This document shows positions 1 through 5,024 of a stretch of DNA of 5,855 nucleotides, piece after piece (positions within the stretch are counted from its first letter, which is position 1; the number at the start of each line of letters is the position of its first letter). The notes beneath the pieces were generated by a model, which worked only from the letters and a program-made list of their open reading frames with translations, made no database searches and was not told the DNA's origin. Location of the stretch: assembly GCA_947302185.1 (NCBI GenBank), contig CAMYVI010000166.1:1-5855 (forward strand), in the 5' to 3' direction. Made by a program: the position numbers and the translations under genes. This DNA comes from an uncultured Lachnospiraceae bacterium. Lineage in GTDB: Bacteria > Bacillota_A > Clostridia > Lachnospirales > Lachnospiraceae.

Positions 1-1032
1 GCTTTCAGGATCATTTATTGCTTTCATGATGACTTCGGCAAGCGCGTGGTAATCTCCGGCCGGATAGAGAAGACCGTTTTCACCGTCTCGTATGATTTCT
101 GTCGTGCCGCAGGTATCTGCTCCGACAACAAGCAGTGAAGAAAGCATATTCTCTACAGTGACCCTGCCGAGAGCTTCCGACTTCGAACAGGTGAGGCCTA
201 TATCGCTGATTCCGCGGATTGACGTCAGGTCATTCGAGAAATCGTGTATAGTCACATAACCTATCTTGTGGTTTTCTATATAGTCGCGCATTTTGTTGAA
301 ATATCTCTTGTCACCGATATTGCCGCATAAGTGAAGAAATACGGGGATGTCAGTGTTCTTTGAGACAATGCGGACCGCGCGGATCGCGTCCATCTGTCCT
401 TTGCCCGGCGCTACCCTGCCTACAAGAACGATATTGATCTGTTTATCATTCAGGATTTCCCTCTCGGGAAGCAAGTACTCACTGGTCTTTATTCCGTCAT
501 GAATAACTTCGATTTCTTTTCTGGAAATATTTTCGAATTTTTCCTTGACGGATTCGCTTACGGCAATGACCCTGTCCGCGTCATAGAGGAGCTCGTGCAT
601 CAGCGTTTTGTTGATAAACGTCCTGTGATGATCCTCCCATATAAAGTCCCGGAGATGACAGATATATGGAATTCCCAGATTTCTGGCAGCTTCCATGCCG
701 GCACCGGACATATAAGAATTATTGTGTACGATATCGATCTTCTCTTTCTTCAGAACCTGCTCGATGGCTTTGACAGAAAGAAAATTCAACACGTTGGTGT
801 TCATCGCTCTTTTACCGATATTTTTGACCATATCTTCAGAGTTCGTCGCCGGGGAATACGGGACGATTGCATACCGGATTCCTCTTTTTTCCAGCTCAGG
901 CACAAGTCCGCCCCTGGAATTTGTGATGACGAACGGTTCGTATTCACTGAAATCCAGGGCGTCAAGAAGATCCAGAAGCGAATTGGCAGCGCCTGAGAGT
1001 TTGGACAGATGGGTAACAAAACATATTTTCAT
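1..1032 (-). CDS. GT4-type (GT-B fold) glycosyltransferase, 3' end missing
   Basis: Reading the minus strand from 1032 to 1 gives 344 codons without a stop, so the C-terminus lies outside the window; family members are usually about 370-390 residues, so little is missing. The N-terminus (MKICFVTHLSKLSGAANSLL) is a typical GT-B donor/acceptor start with a small-residue loop after the first strand. HLRDFIWEDHH (about 126-136) and VIAVSESVKEKF (155-166) follow. The second Rossmann domain begins near INIVLVGRVAPGKGQ (199-213), and the nucleotide-sugar site carries the EX7E signature as EALGRVTVE (E286, E294), then GADTCGTTEIIRDGENGLLY. The start at 1032 is chosen because AGGAG at 1039-1043 is about 6 nt upstream; an in-frame ATG at 1038 abuts that site. 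It probably acts on the cytoplasmic face of the membrane, transferring a sugar from an activated nucleotide donor onto a surface glycan precursor. The sugar and acceptor cannot be read. It lies next to a LicD gene but beyond that gene's terminator, and no clear promoter of its own is visible. Confidence 0.93.
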   Translation of the reverse strand, partial: MKICFVTHLSKLSGAANSLLDLLDALDFSEYEPFVITNSRGGLVPELEKRGIRYAIVPYSPATNSEDMVKNIGKRAMNTNVLNFLSVKAIEQVLKKEKIDIVHNNSYMSGAGMEAARNLGIPYICHLRDFIWEDHHRTFINKTLMHELLYDADRVIAVSESVKEKFENISRKEIEVIHDGIKTSEYLLPEREILNDKQINIVLVGRVAPGKGQMDAIRAVRIVSKNTDIPVFLHLCGNIGDKRYFNKMRDYIENHKIGYVTIHDFSNDLTSIRGISDIGLTCSKSEALGRVTVENMLSSLLVVGADTCGTTEIIRDGENGLLYPAGDYHALAEVIMKAINDPES

Positions 1033-1099
1033 GTTCATCTCCTGTCAAGGGACTGATTTATGATCGGGAACAAAATGTGCTTCGCAGTTTCATATTTGT

Positions 1100-1123
1100 A
1101 AAAAAAGAGGCCGGAGCCCCTTT
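1100..1123 (-). terminator. Rho-independent terminator after the LicD gene
   Basis: Read on the minus strand, AAAGGGGC (1116-1123), a TCCG loop (1112-1115) and GCCTCTTT (1104-1111) form an 8-bp stem with one G-U pair and a tetraloop. The T run continues to 1100. It begins 8 nt past the LicD stop codon and separates that gene from the downstream glycosyltransferase, so the latter needs read-through or its own promoter. Confidence 0.85.
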
Positions 1124-1130
1124 AATTAAA

Positions 1131-1955
1131 TCACTTTACTATAAGTACAGAAGCATGTGTGTTTCTGTCTGCATCTTTTGGATACTTCATATAATTGCCG
1201 TATTGCTGAGTAAGGACTGCGTCTGCGTTTTCCGGACCCATCATCCGGCATTCTTCAAAGTCGTAAAGACGTCCTTTTCCGTAATACTCCTTCGGGAACA
1301 TCTCTTTGAACATGTATTGTCCCATGAAGTTGATGCACCAGCTTGATTTACTGTAGGGGTATTTCTTAAGGAGCCTGTCGATTGTGTTCAGCCAGAAATA
1401 CATATTTCCCCGCTTTCCGAGGTGGAAGAATTTAATGAGTCGGATCAGGACTTTTTCATAGAACGGTCTGTTCGGCCGCTTGAGATTGACCTTGTCGAAA
1501 GTGGCAACATGATACATTACCCTTGCGGCAAGCAGTTTGGCTTTGTGAATCTGCCGGTCAATGAACCGGTCAGGCATTCCGTCCAACGGAAAAATGTCGA
1601 CCCAGACCTCTTCAAGTCTGTCGACTTCACTTCCTGTCCTTTTTACTTTATAACGTTTATCCACTATACGTGAGAAGTAATAGTGATGATTCCTGCTATT
1701 CTTATAAGTGCGTACAGCCATGTAGTCCGGCAGTTCTCTCTTGATGTCAGAGAGGAATCGTTCATATTCGCCTCTGGGTATTCCTATATCTATATCGTCA
1801 TCCCAGGGTATAAATCCCTTGTGACGCACAGCGCCCAGAAGTGTGCCTCCCAGCATATAATACTCGGTTCCTTCTTTTTCTATATATTTTAGGATTACTT
1901 TCATAATATCCCAGATATAGTTCTGAAGGTCTGATCTATGCGCATCCTGAATCAT
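1131..1955 (-). CDS. LicD family protein (phosphocholine/phospho-substituent transferase-like)
   Basis: This 274-residue protein carries the LicD hallmark at 34-61: MLGGTLLGAVRHKGFIPW followed by the acidic cluster DDDID (52-56), which in this nucleotidyltransferase-like fold binds metal and nucleotide. A second conserved block, VWVDIFPLDGMP (117-128), and the C-terminal YGNYMKYP (252-259) with the DRNTHAS tail (263-269) also match the family. Known LicD proteins attach phosphocholine to lipooligosaccharide or teichoic acid; related members move other phospho-substituents onto surface glycans. The substrate here cannot be assigned, and no choline uptake or activation genes (licA, licB, licC) are in the window. 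I place the start at ATG 1955, because GGAG at 1961-1964 is 5 nt upstream and the promoter at 1994-2022 would start RNA near 1987. A TTG at 1976 in the same frame would add 7 residues but has almost no leader and no ribosome binding site. It has no signal peptide, so it is probably cytoplasmic or membrane-associated. It forms its own unit, with a promoter in front and a terminator behind. Confidence 0.93.
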   Translation of the reverse strand: MIQDAHRSDLQNYIWDIMKVILKYIEKEGTEYYMLGGTLLGAVRHKGFIPWDDDIDIGIPRGEYERFLSDIKRELPDYMAVRTYKNSRNHHYYFSRIVDKRYKVKRTGSEVDRLEEVWVDIFPLDGMPDRFIDRQIHKAKLLAARVMYHVATFDKVNLKRPNRPFYEKVLIRLIKFFHLGKRGNMYFWLNTIDRLLKKYPYSKSSWCINFMGQYMFKEMFPKEYYGKGRLYDFEECRMMGPENADAVLTQQYGNYMKYPKDADRNTHASVLIVK

Positions 1956-1960
1956 TCTGA

Positions 1961-1964
1961 CTCC
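1961..1964 (-). promoter_or_regulatory. Ribosome binding site deciding the LicD start
   Basis: GGAG read on the minus strand lies 5 nt before ATG 1955. It favours that codon over the in-frame TTG at 1976. Confidence 0.7.
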
Positions 1965-1993
1965 ATTCAATTGCAAAATTTCATCAGTGTATT

Positions 1994-2022
1994 ATTATCG
2001 CAGTTAAGAGAAGCTTTGTCAA
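1994..2022 (-). promoter_or_regulatory. Sigma-A type promoter of the LicD gene
   Basis: On the minus strand there is a perfect -35 box TTGACA (2017-2022), a 17-bp spacer and a -10 box GATAAT (1994-1999, five of six matches). The predicted RNA start is near 1987, giving a leader of about 32 nt before ATG 1955. It lies in the 113-bp gap after ruvB and makes the LicD gene independent of ruvAB. Confidence 0.85.
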
Positions 2023-2068
2023 TAAATTAAATACATATACAATTGAAAGTATATACTAATACATCGTA

Positions 2069-3073
2069 TTATGCGTCAGGAAGTGGATATCCCAGATGCC
2101 GCATGGCAAGAGGAGTGACCAGACGTCCGCGCGGTGTTCGTGTAATGAATCCGTTCATGAGAAGGTAGGGTTCATATACATCCTCGATGGTGCCGGAATC
2201 TTCGCCGATCGTAGCGGCAAGTGTGTCAAGCCCGACCGGGCCTCCGTCAAATTTCGTGATCATGGTCTCCAGGATCTTACGGTCAAGCATCTCGAGTCCG
2301 TACTGGTCTACATCCAGTAGATCGAGGGCATCCCGGGCCACTTCCCCGGTGATAACGCCGTCATAGCGGACCTGTGCGAAATCGCGGACTCTCTTTAAGA
2401 GTCTGTTCGCAAGTCTTGGTGTCCCTCTCGAGCGCCTTGCGAGCTGCATCGCTCCGTCTCCCGATATTTCCACACCAAGAAGGTCGGCGGATCTGATGAT
2501 GATTTCATAGAGCTCTTCGGGAGTGTAATAATCGAGATGGTCTATGACTCCGAACCGATCTCTGAGCGGCGCGGTCAGCATACCCGGTCTTGTCGTAGCA
2601 CCGACAAGTGTGAAGTGAGGCAGGTCGAGCCGGATCGATCTGGATGCTGCCCCTTTTCCGATGATGATGTCTATTGCGAAATCCTCCATTGCGGGATACA
2701 GAACTTCCTCGACCTGACGGTTCAGGCGGTGGATCTCATCGACGAACAGGATATCACCTGTCTCCAGATTGTTGAGGATCGCAGCCATTTCCCCGGGCTT
2801 CTCAATAGCAGGACCGGAGGTGACTTTGAGGTTCGTACCCATTTCATTTGCAATTATGCCGGCAAGAGTGGTCTTGCCGAGTCCCGGCGGTCCGTAAAAC
2901 AGCACGTGGTCTAATGTGTCGCCGCGGAATTTGGCGGCGTCTATATATACTTTGAGGTTTGACTTTGTCTTTTCCTGCCCGATGTACTCCGTCAGATAAC
3001 GAGGCCTCAGGCTGTGATCCAGACGTACATCTTCCGGTGTCGCGTCCGTATTGATTTTTCGCTTGGTCGGCAT
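2069..3073 (-). CDS. ruvB: Holliday junction branch migration ATPase RuvB
   Basis: This 334-residue protein has the full length usual for RuvB, the AAA+ hexameric motor that pulls DNA through RuvA-bound Holliday junctions. Visible in order are the N-terminal [14 protein letters not shown] (21-34); Walker [10 protein letters not shown] (61-69); Walker B with DEIH (112-115); sensor 1 GATTR (158-162); the RDRF segment (171-174), which holds the arginine finger region; sensor 2 around [12 protein letters not shown] (217-228); and the C-terminal winged-helix domain (about 276-330) with [12 protein letters not shown] and the [10 protein letters not shown] wing. All key residues are intact. A strong AAGGAGG site (3079-3085) lies 5 nt before the ATG. 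The gene starts 15 nt after the ruvA stop, so the two are co-transcribed. Downstream there are only weak AT-rich hairpins (2035-2071) and no proper terminator, so ruvB transcripts may run on towards the LicD gene. No LexA-type box (GAAC-N4-GTTC) was seen upstream. Confidence 0.98.
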   Translation of the reverse strand: MPTKRKINTDATPEDVRLDHSLRPRYLTEYIGQEKTKSNLKVYIDAAKFRGDTLDHVLFYGPPGLGKTTLAGIIANEMGTNLKVTSGPAIEKPGEMAAILNNLETGDILFVDEIHRLNRQVEEVLYPAMEDFAIDIIIGKGAASRSIRLDLPHFTLVGATTRPGMLTAPLRDRFGVIDHLDYYTPEELYEIIIRSADLLGVEISGDGAMQLARRSRGTPRLANRLLKRVRDFAQVRYDGVITGEVARDALDLLDVDQYGLEMLDRKILETMITKFDGGPVGLDTLAATIGEDSGTIEDVYEPYLLMNGFITRTPRGRLVTPLAMRHLGYPLPDA

Positions 3074-3088
3074 AAGATCCTCCTTCTA

Positions 3089-3700
3089 TCAGAACAGTTC
3101 TTTCAGGGCGGCTTTAAGAAGATCCTCGACTGAGGATGTGCCTTGCTTCTTTGAGGCGTTTTTCACAGCCCGAAGGGCCTGTGCATTGGGATATCCGAGG
3201 GCTGTAAGAGCCATGACGGCTTCTGTCTCCGCGCTGTTTGACGTGTCTTTTGAGGCTTTTGCTTCGTTGTGGGCGGCTTTAAGTTCGAATGCATCCCCAA
3301 GATCGACTTTGTCCTTAAGCTCCAGGATGATTTTTTGCGCAGTCTTTTTTCCGACGCCCGGTGCTCTGGCAATCGATGCGGCATCATCAGAGAGCACCGC
3401 AAATCTCAGATCGTCCGCTGACAGCCCGCTGAGAATGGCGCAGGCCGCCTTCGGACCGATACCGTTGACACCCAGAAGCAGACGGAACATTGCCAGGTCA
3501 TCCTTGGAAATGAAGCCGTAAAGCTGCATTGCGTCTTCTCTGACAGCAAAGTGTGTGTATATTTTTACTTCGTCGCCGATACTGATTCCCGAATCTGTAA
3601 CGGAGCCGGGAACCGTAATATTGTATCCTATTCCGTTATTGTCAATAACAATGCAGGAGTCGCCTATTTCAGCGACCTCGCCTTTAATATATGCGTACAT
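3089..3700 (-). CDS. ruvA: Holliday junction DNA-binding protein RuvA
   Basis: This 203-residue protein is of normal RuvA length. RuvA tetramers bind the four-way junction and load RuvB rings on opposite arms. Domain I is an OB fold (about 1-62) beginning MYAYIKGEVAEIGDSCIVID, with the conserved GIGYNI (23-28) and the end of the domain at REDAMQLYGF (54-63). Domain II contains two helix-hairpin-helix motifs, GVNGIGPKAACAILS (77-91) and APGVGKKTAQKIILELKDK (113-131), which contact the DNA backbone. A flexible, polar linker (about 132-156) leads to domain III (157-203; VMALTALGYPNAQALRAV), which contacts RuvB. The start ATG has GAGG 7 nt upstream (3708-3711). It follows the Gx family gene after 66 bp that show no convincing promoter, so it is probably the third gene of the transcript from 4853. 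ruvC is not in the window. Confidence 0.97.
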   Translation of the reverse strand: MYAYIKGEVAEIGDSCIVIDNNGIGYNITVPGSVTDSGISIGDEVKIYTHFAVREDAMQLYGFISKDDLAMFRLLLGVNGIGPKAACAILSGLSADDLRFAVLSDDAASIARAPGVGKKTAQKIILELKDKVDLGDAFELKAAHNEAKASKDTSNSAETEAVMALTALGYPNAQALRAVKNASKKQGTSSVEDLLKAALKELF

Positions 3701-3766
3701 TGGTATTCCTCATTATCTATATGCGGATATTGGTACTATGTAATCAAATATGCATATCGCTGCTTT

Positions 3767-4300
3767 TCATTTCGTATTTGCCAACGGATATATTCTCGGG
3801 ATGATCAGAGCATCCGCGAATCCAATAAGTGTGCCGGCAATGAGACCGGCGATCATAAGGATTGGAAGATACCAGTTGACCGGGAAACCTTTTACGATGA
3901 AGAACGCGACCACAGTCTGGGCAATGTTGTGGGCTGTGCCGCCGGCGGCGCTGACTCCAACGATACTGAAGATGTCTGTTCTCTTCAGTATCGCCATGAC
4001 AAGGAGGCTGAACACTGCGCCGGGAAGCCCGTAAGCGATACTGAACATGTTGCCGAACATAAAACCGATGACGATTACCCTGAGCGCGGAGATGATAACG
4101 GCCTCTTTCCATGAGTATATATATAAGATCGCTGCAATCACCAGATTCGGCAGCCCGAGTTTCATTCCGGGCAGCGGCATCTGAACAGGGATGATGGCCT
4201 CAATATATCCCATCAATATAGCCAGGGCTAAAAAAAGGCCGAGGTATGCGGTTTTGGAGGCTGTACCTCCCCGGTAGGGAGTCCGCTTTATTACATTCAT
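3767..4300 (-). CDS. Gx transporter family / heptaprenyl diphosphate synthase component I-like membrane protein (EetB-like)
   Basis: This 177-residue, very hydrophobic protein has about five or six membrane segments (roughly 17-38, 51-63, 66-84, 88-104, 111-136, 142-168). The signature PGMKLGLPN (44-52), R74 in the third segment, the GAVFS turn (94-98) and GGTAHNIAQ (120-128) match the Hpre_diP_synt_I family, annotated either as Gx transporters or as component I of heptaprenyl diphosphate synthase. The fold resembles ECF substrate-binding subunits, so a membrane carrier or quinone/isoprenoid-associated role is more likely than a soluble enzyme; this is inference. As I recall, the Listeria extracellular electron transfer locus has a homologue called EetB, beside EetA, a NusG domain II protein like the one encoded upstream here. 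No polyprenyl synthetase is in view. The nearest purine-rich site, GGAG, is 13 nt before ATG 4300, rather far, so translation may be modest or the start uncertain. Confidence 0.88.
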   Translation of the reverse strand: MNVIKRTPYRGGTASKTAYLGLFLALAILMGYIEAIIPVQMPLPGMKLGLPNLVIAAILYIYSWKEAVIISALRVIVIGFMFGNMFSIAYGLPGAVFSLLVMAILKRTDIFSIVGVSAAGGTAHNIAQTVVAFFIVKGFPVNWYLPILMIAGLIAGTLIGFADALIIPRIYPLANTK

Positions 4301-4344
4301 TGAGTAAATATGTCTCCGTTATTAAATGGCAAATCTCTTTATCG

Positions 4345-4371
4345 GCATAGCCGGCAGGTTTTACGGCATGC
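4345..4371 (-). other. Imperfect hairpin in the gap between the NusG-II and Gx genes
   Basis: Minus-strand GCAT (4368-4371) and CCG (4364-4366) pair with CGG (4351-4353) and ATGC (4345-4348) around a 10-nt loop, with a small G/CT internal loop. Two near-repeats, ATGCCGTAAA and ATGCCGATAAA, lie at 4360-4369 and 4338-4348. No T run follows, so it is not an ordinary terminator. It could be a processing, pausing or regulatory structure, or chance. Confidence 0.25.
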
Positions 4372-4411
4372 AATTTCGAGTTTTTATCAGTTCCGGATGC
4401 AGCTGTCATGC

Positions 4412-4792
4412 TTACCTTGCGACGGCATCGGGAGCGTCCGTATCCTTAGCGTCTTCTCCCCCCTCGATGCTGAGGATAATTTTATTGGGCAGGCAGACAA
4501 TATGGCCTCCGTATCTGCTGATTGGGATAGAGTGTACACAGACCTGGTCAGGACAATCCGCGTGTGTCATTTTCACCTCACCGCCGCTTATTTCGCAAAT
4601 GTTGGTCTCACCGATTTCGATTATTCGGTCTTCCGTGAGCGGATAAGTCCCGTAAATCTCTCCGTCTTTTAAGATGACCAGTCTTGTTTCGGTGTGATTC
4701 ATCGCGGATACCGCATTGAAAGCCAGCATGCACAGCGGAATTGCGGCGAGAATCGCAATTAGTAAAATATCCGATTTTCTTAGGAGTTTCAT
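4412..4792 (-). CDS. NusG domain II-containing membrane-anchored protein (EetA-like)
   Basis: This 126-residue protein has a short basic N-terminus (MKLLRKSD), one membrane segment (about 9-29) and an extracytoplasmic domain. The domain carries the NusG_II (DUF1312) pattern: a strand pair around LVILKDGEIYGTYPL (38-52), ICEISGGEVKM (65-75), the cysteine motif ADCPDQVCV (78-86; C80, C85) and GGHIVCLPNKIILSI (95-109; C100). Despite its name it is not the transcription factor NusG; it shares only the small beta domain, displayed outside the membrane. The conserved cysteines suggest a disulfide or cofactor contact. These proteins regularly sit beside a Gx family membrane protein, as here, often near FMN-binding, ApbE or quinone-related genes; EetA of Listeria belongs to this family to my knowledge. 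The tail after 110 is acidic and probably disordered. It is the first gene after the promoter at 4825-4853. A GAAGG site lies about 12 nt before the ATG, longer than ideal. Confidence 0.88.
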   Translation of the reverse strand: MKLLRKSDILLIAILAAIPLCMLAFNAVSAMNHTETRLVILKDGEIYGTYPLTEDRIIEIGETNICEISGGEVKMTHADCPDQVCVHSIPISRYGGHIVCLPNKIILSIEGGEDAKDTDAPDAVAR

Positions 4793-4818
4793 ATAGTATT
4801 ATTGCCTTCAGCCAATCT

Positions 4819-4847
4819 TTGTTTATTATTCCACAATGTAGTATAAT
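4819..4847 (+). promoter_or_regulatory. Divergent promoter for the RNase H-like gene
   Basis: Plus-strand -10 TATAAT (4842-4847, perfect) lies 17 bp after a weak -35 TTGTTT (4819-4824, three of six). RNA would start near 4854, giving a leader of about 170 nt before ATG 5025. It shares bases with the opposite-strand promoter, so the two should exclude each other. Confidence 0.55.
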
Positions 4848-4853
4848 TGTCCA
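4825..4853 (-). promoter_or_regulatory. Sigma-A type promoter for the NusG-II/Gx(/ruvAB) unit
   Basis: Minus-strand -35 TGGACA (4848-4853, five of six), a 17-bp spacer and -10 AATAAT (4825-4830, five of six). RNA would start near 4818, about 26 nt before ATG 4792. It overlaps a plus-strand promoter. Confidence 0.75.
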
Positions 4854-4932
4854 CGTAAAAATTCCGGCTGCCAGACTGTTTGGCCGGATCCGATCAGGTC
4901 TCTGCGGCGGACGAAATGCGTACCGGGTCAGC

Positions 4933-4942
4933 ATCAGCTGAT
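4933..4942. repeat. 10-bp perfect palindrome in the RNase H-like leader
   Basis: ATCAGCTGAT is its own reverse complement and sits 5 bp before the strong leader hairpin. A 10-bp palindrome can arise by chance, so an operator role is only a possibility. Confidence 0.25.
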
Positions 4943-4946
4943 ATGT

Positions 4947-4984
4947 CTCTTTTTAGGGGCGGGTCTGTTACCCACCCTAAAGAG
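4947..4984 (+). other. Strong GC-rich hairpin in the leader of the RNase H-like gene
   Basis: The arms pair in three blocks: GGGT (4961-4964) with ACCC (4970-4973) around a CTGTT loop; AGGG (4955-4958) with CCCT (4975-4978); TTT (4952-4954) with AAA (4979-4981). After a TT bulge, CTC (4947-4949) pairs with GAG (4982-4984). No U run follows on the plus strand, and on the minus strand it would be followed by AGACATATC, so it is not a classical terminator in either direction. It ends 40 nt before ATG 5025 and could be a leader control element or RNA-stabilising structure. I cannot match it to a known riboswitch class. Confidence 0.5.
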
Positions 4985-4993
4985 GCGGGGGTC

Positions 4994-5010
4994 ATCTCAC
5001 ACTGTGATAT
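4994..5010. promoter_or_regulatory. Operator-like inverted repeat next to the ribosome binding site
   Basis: TCACA (4997-5001), one base, then TGTGA (5003-5007) form an odd-centred inverted repeat. The outer AT/AT pairs at 4994-4995 and 5009-5010 extend the symmetry. The one-base centre cannot form an RNA loop, so any role would be as a DNA-binding site. It lies directly before the AAGGTG ribosome binding site (5012-5017). Confidence 0.25.
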
Positions 5011-5024
5011 AAAGGTGAATTGAT

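Noticed and set aside
499..996. Open plus-strand frame of 165 codons antisense to the glycosyltransferase
   Set aside because: The minus strand encodes a full GT-B protein with its motifs; the plus frame shows no family resemblance or ribosome binding site.
1020..1048. Perfect TTGACA (1043-1048, minus strand) with TATGTT 17 bp on, as a promoter for the glycosyltransferase
   Set aside because: RNA would start inside the gene, downstream of ATG 1032, and the next methionine codon is far into the protein. The TTGACA overlaps the ribosome binding site by chance.
1956..1976. TTG start for the LicD protein at 1976
   Set aside because: It would leave a leader of about 11 nt from the predicted RNA start and has no ribosome binding site, whereas ATG 1955 has GGAG at 5 nt.
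2035..2071. ruvB terminator formed by the AT-rich hairpins ATATAC/GTATAT and TAATAC/GTATTA
   Set aside because: The stems are only 6 bp and almost all A-T, one overlaps the stop codon, and no clean T run follows.
3051..3521. Open plus-strand frame of 156 codons antisense to ruvA
   Set aside because: Ala/Ser/Arg-rich translation with no family match, lying opposite an intact ruvA; a shadow of its codon bias.
3551..4114. Open plus-strand frame of 187 codons across the ruvA start and the Gx gene
   Set aside because: It is antisense to two well-supported genes, has no recognisable domain, and is rich in D, N and C as expected for a shadow frame.
4320..4390. Possible c-di-GMP-I (GEMM) riboswitch before the Gx gene
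   Set aside because: Some motifs look alike (TAAAACC, GCCGGCTATGCCGA), but the GAAA-tetraloop stem and the two-helix arrangement cannot be built from this sequence.
4947..4984. T-box-like sequence on the minus strand (AGGGTGGGTAAC in the hairpin)
   Set aside because: It lacks the invariant GGTGGNACCGCG arrangement, and any T-box stem I would have to lie inside the RNase H-like coding region. The resemblance is superficial.
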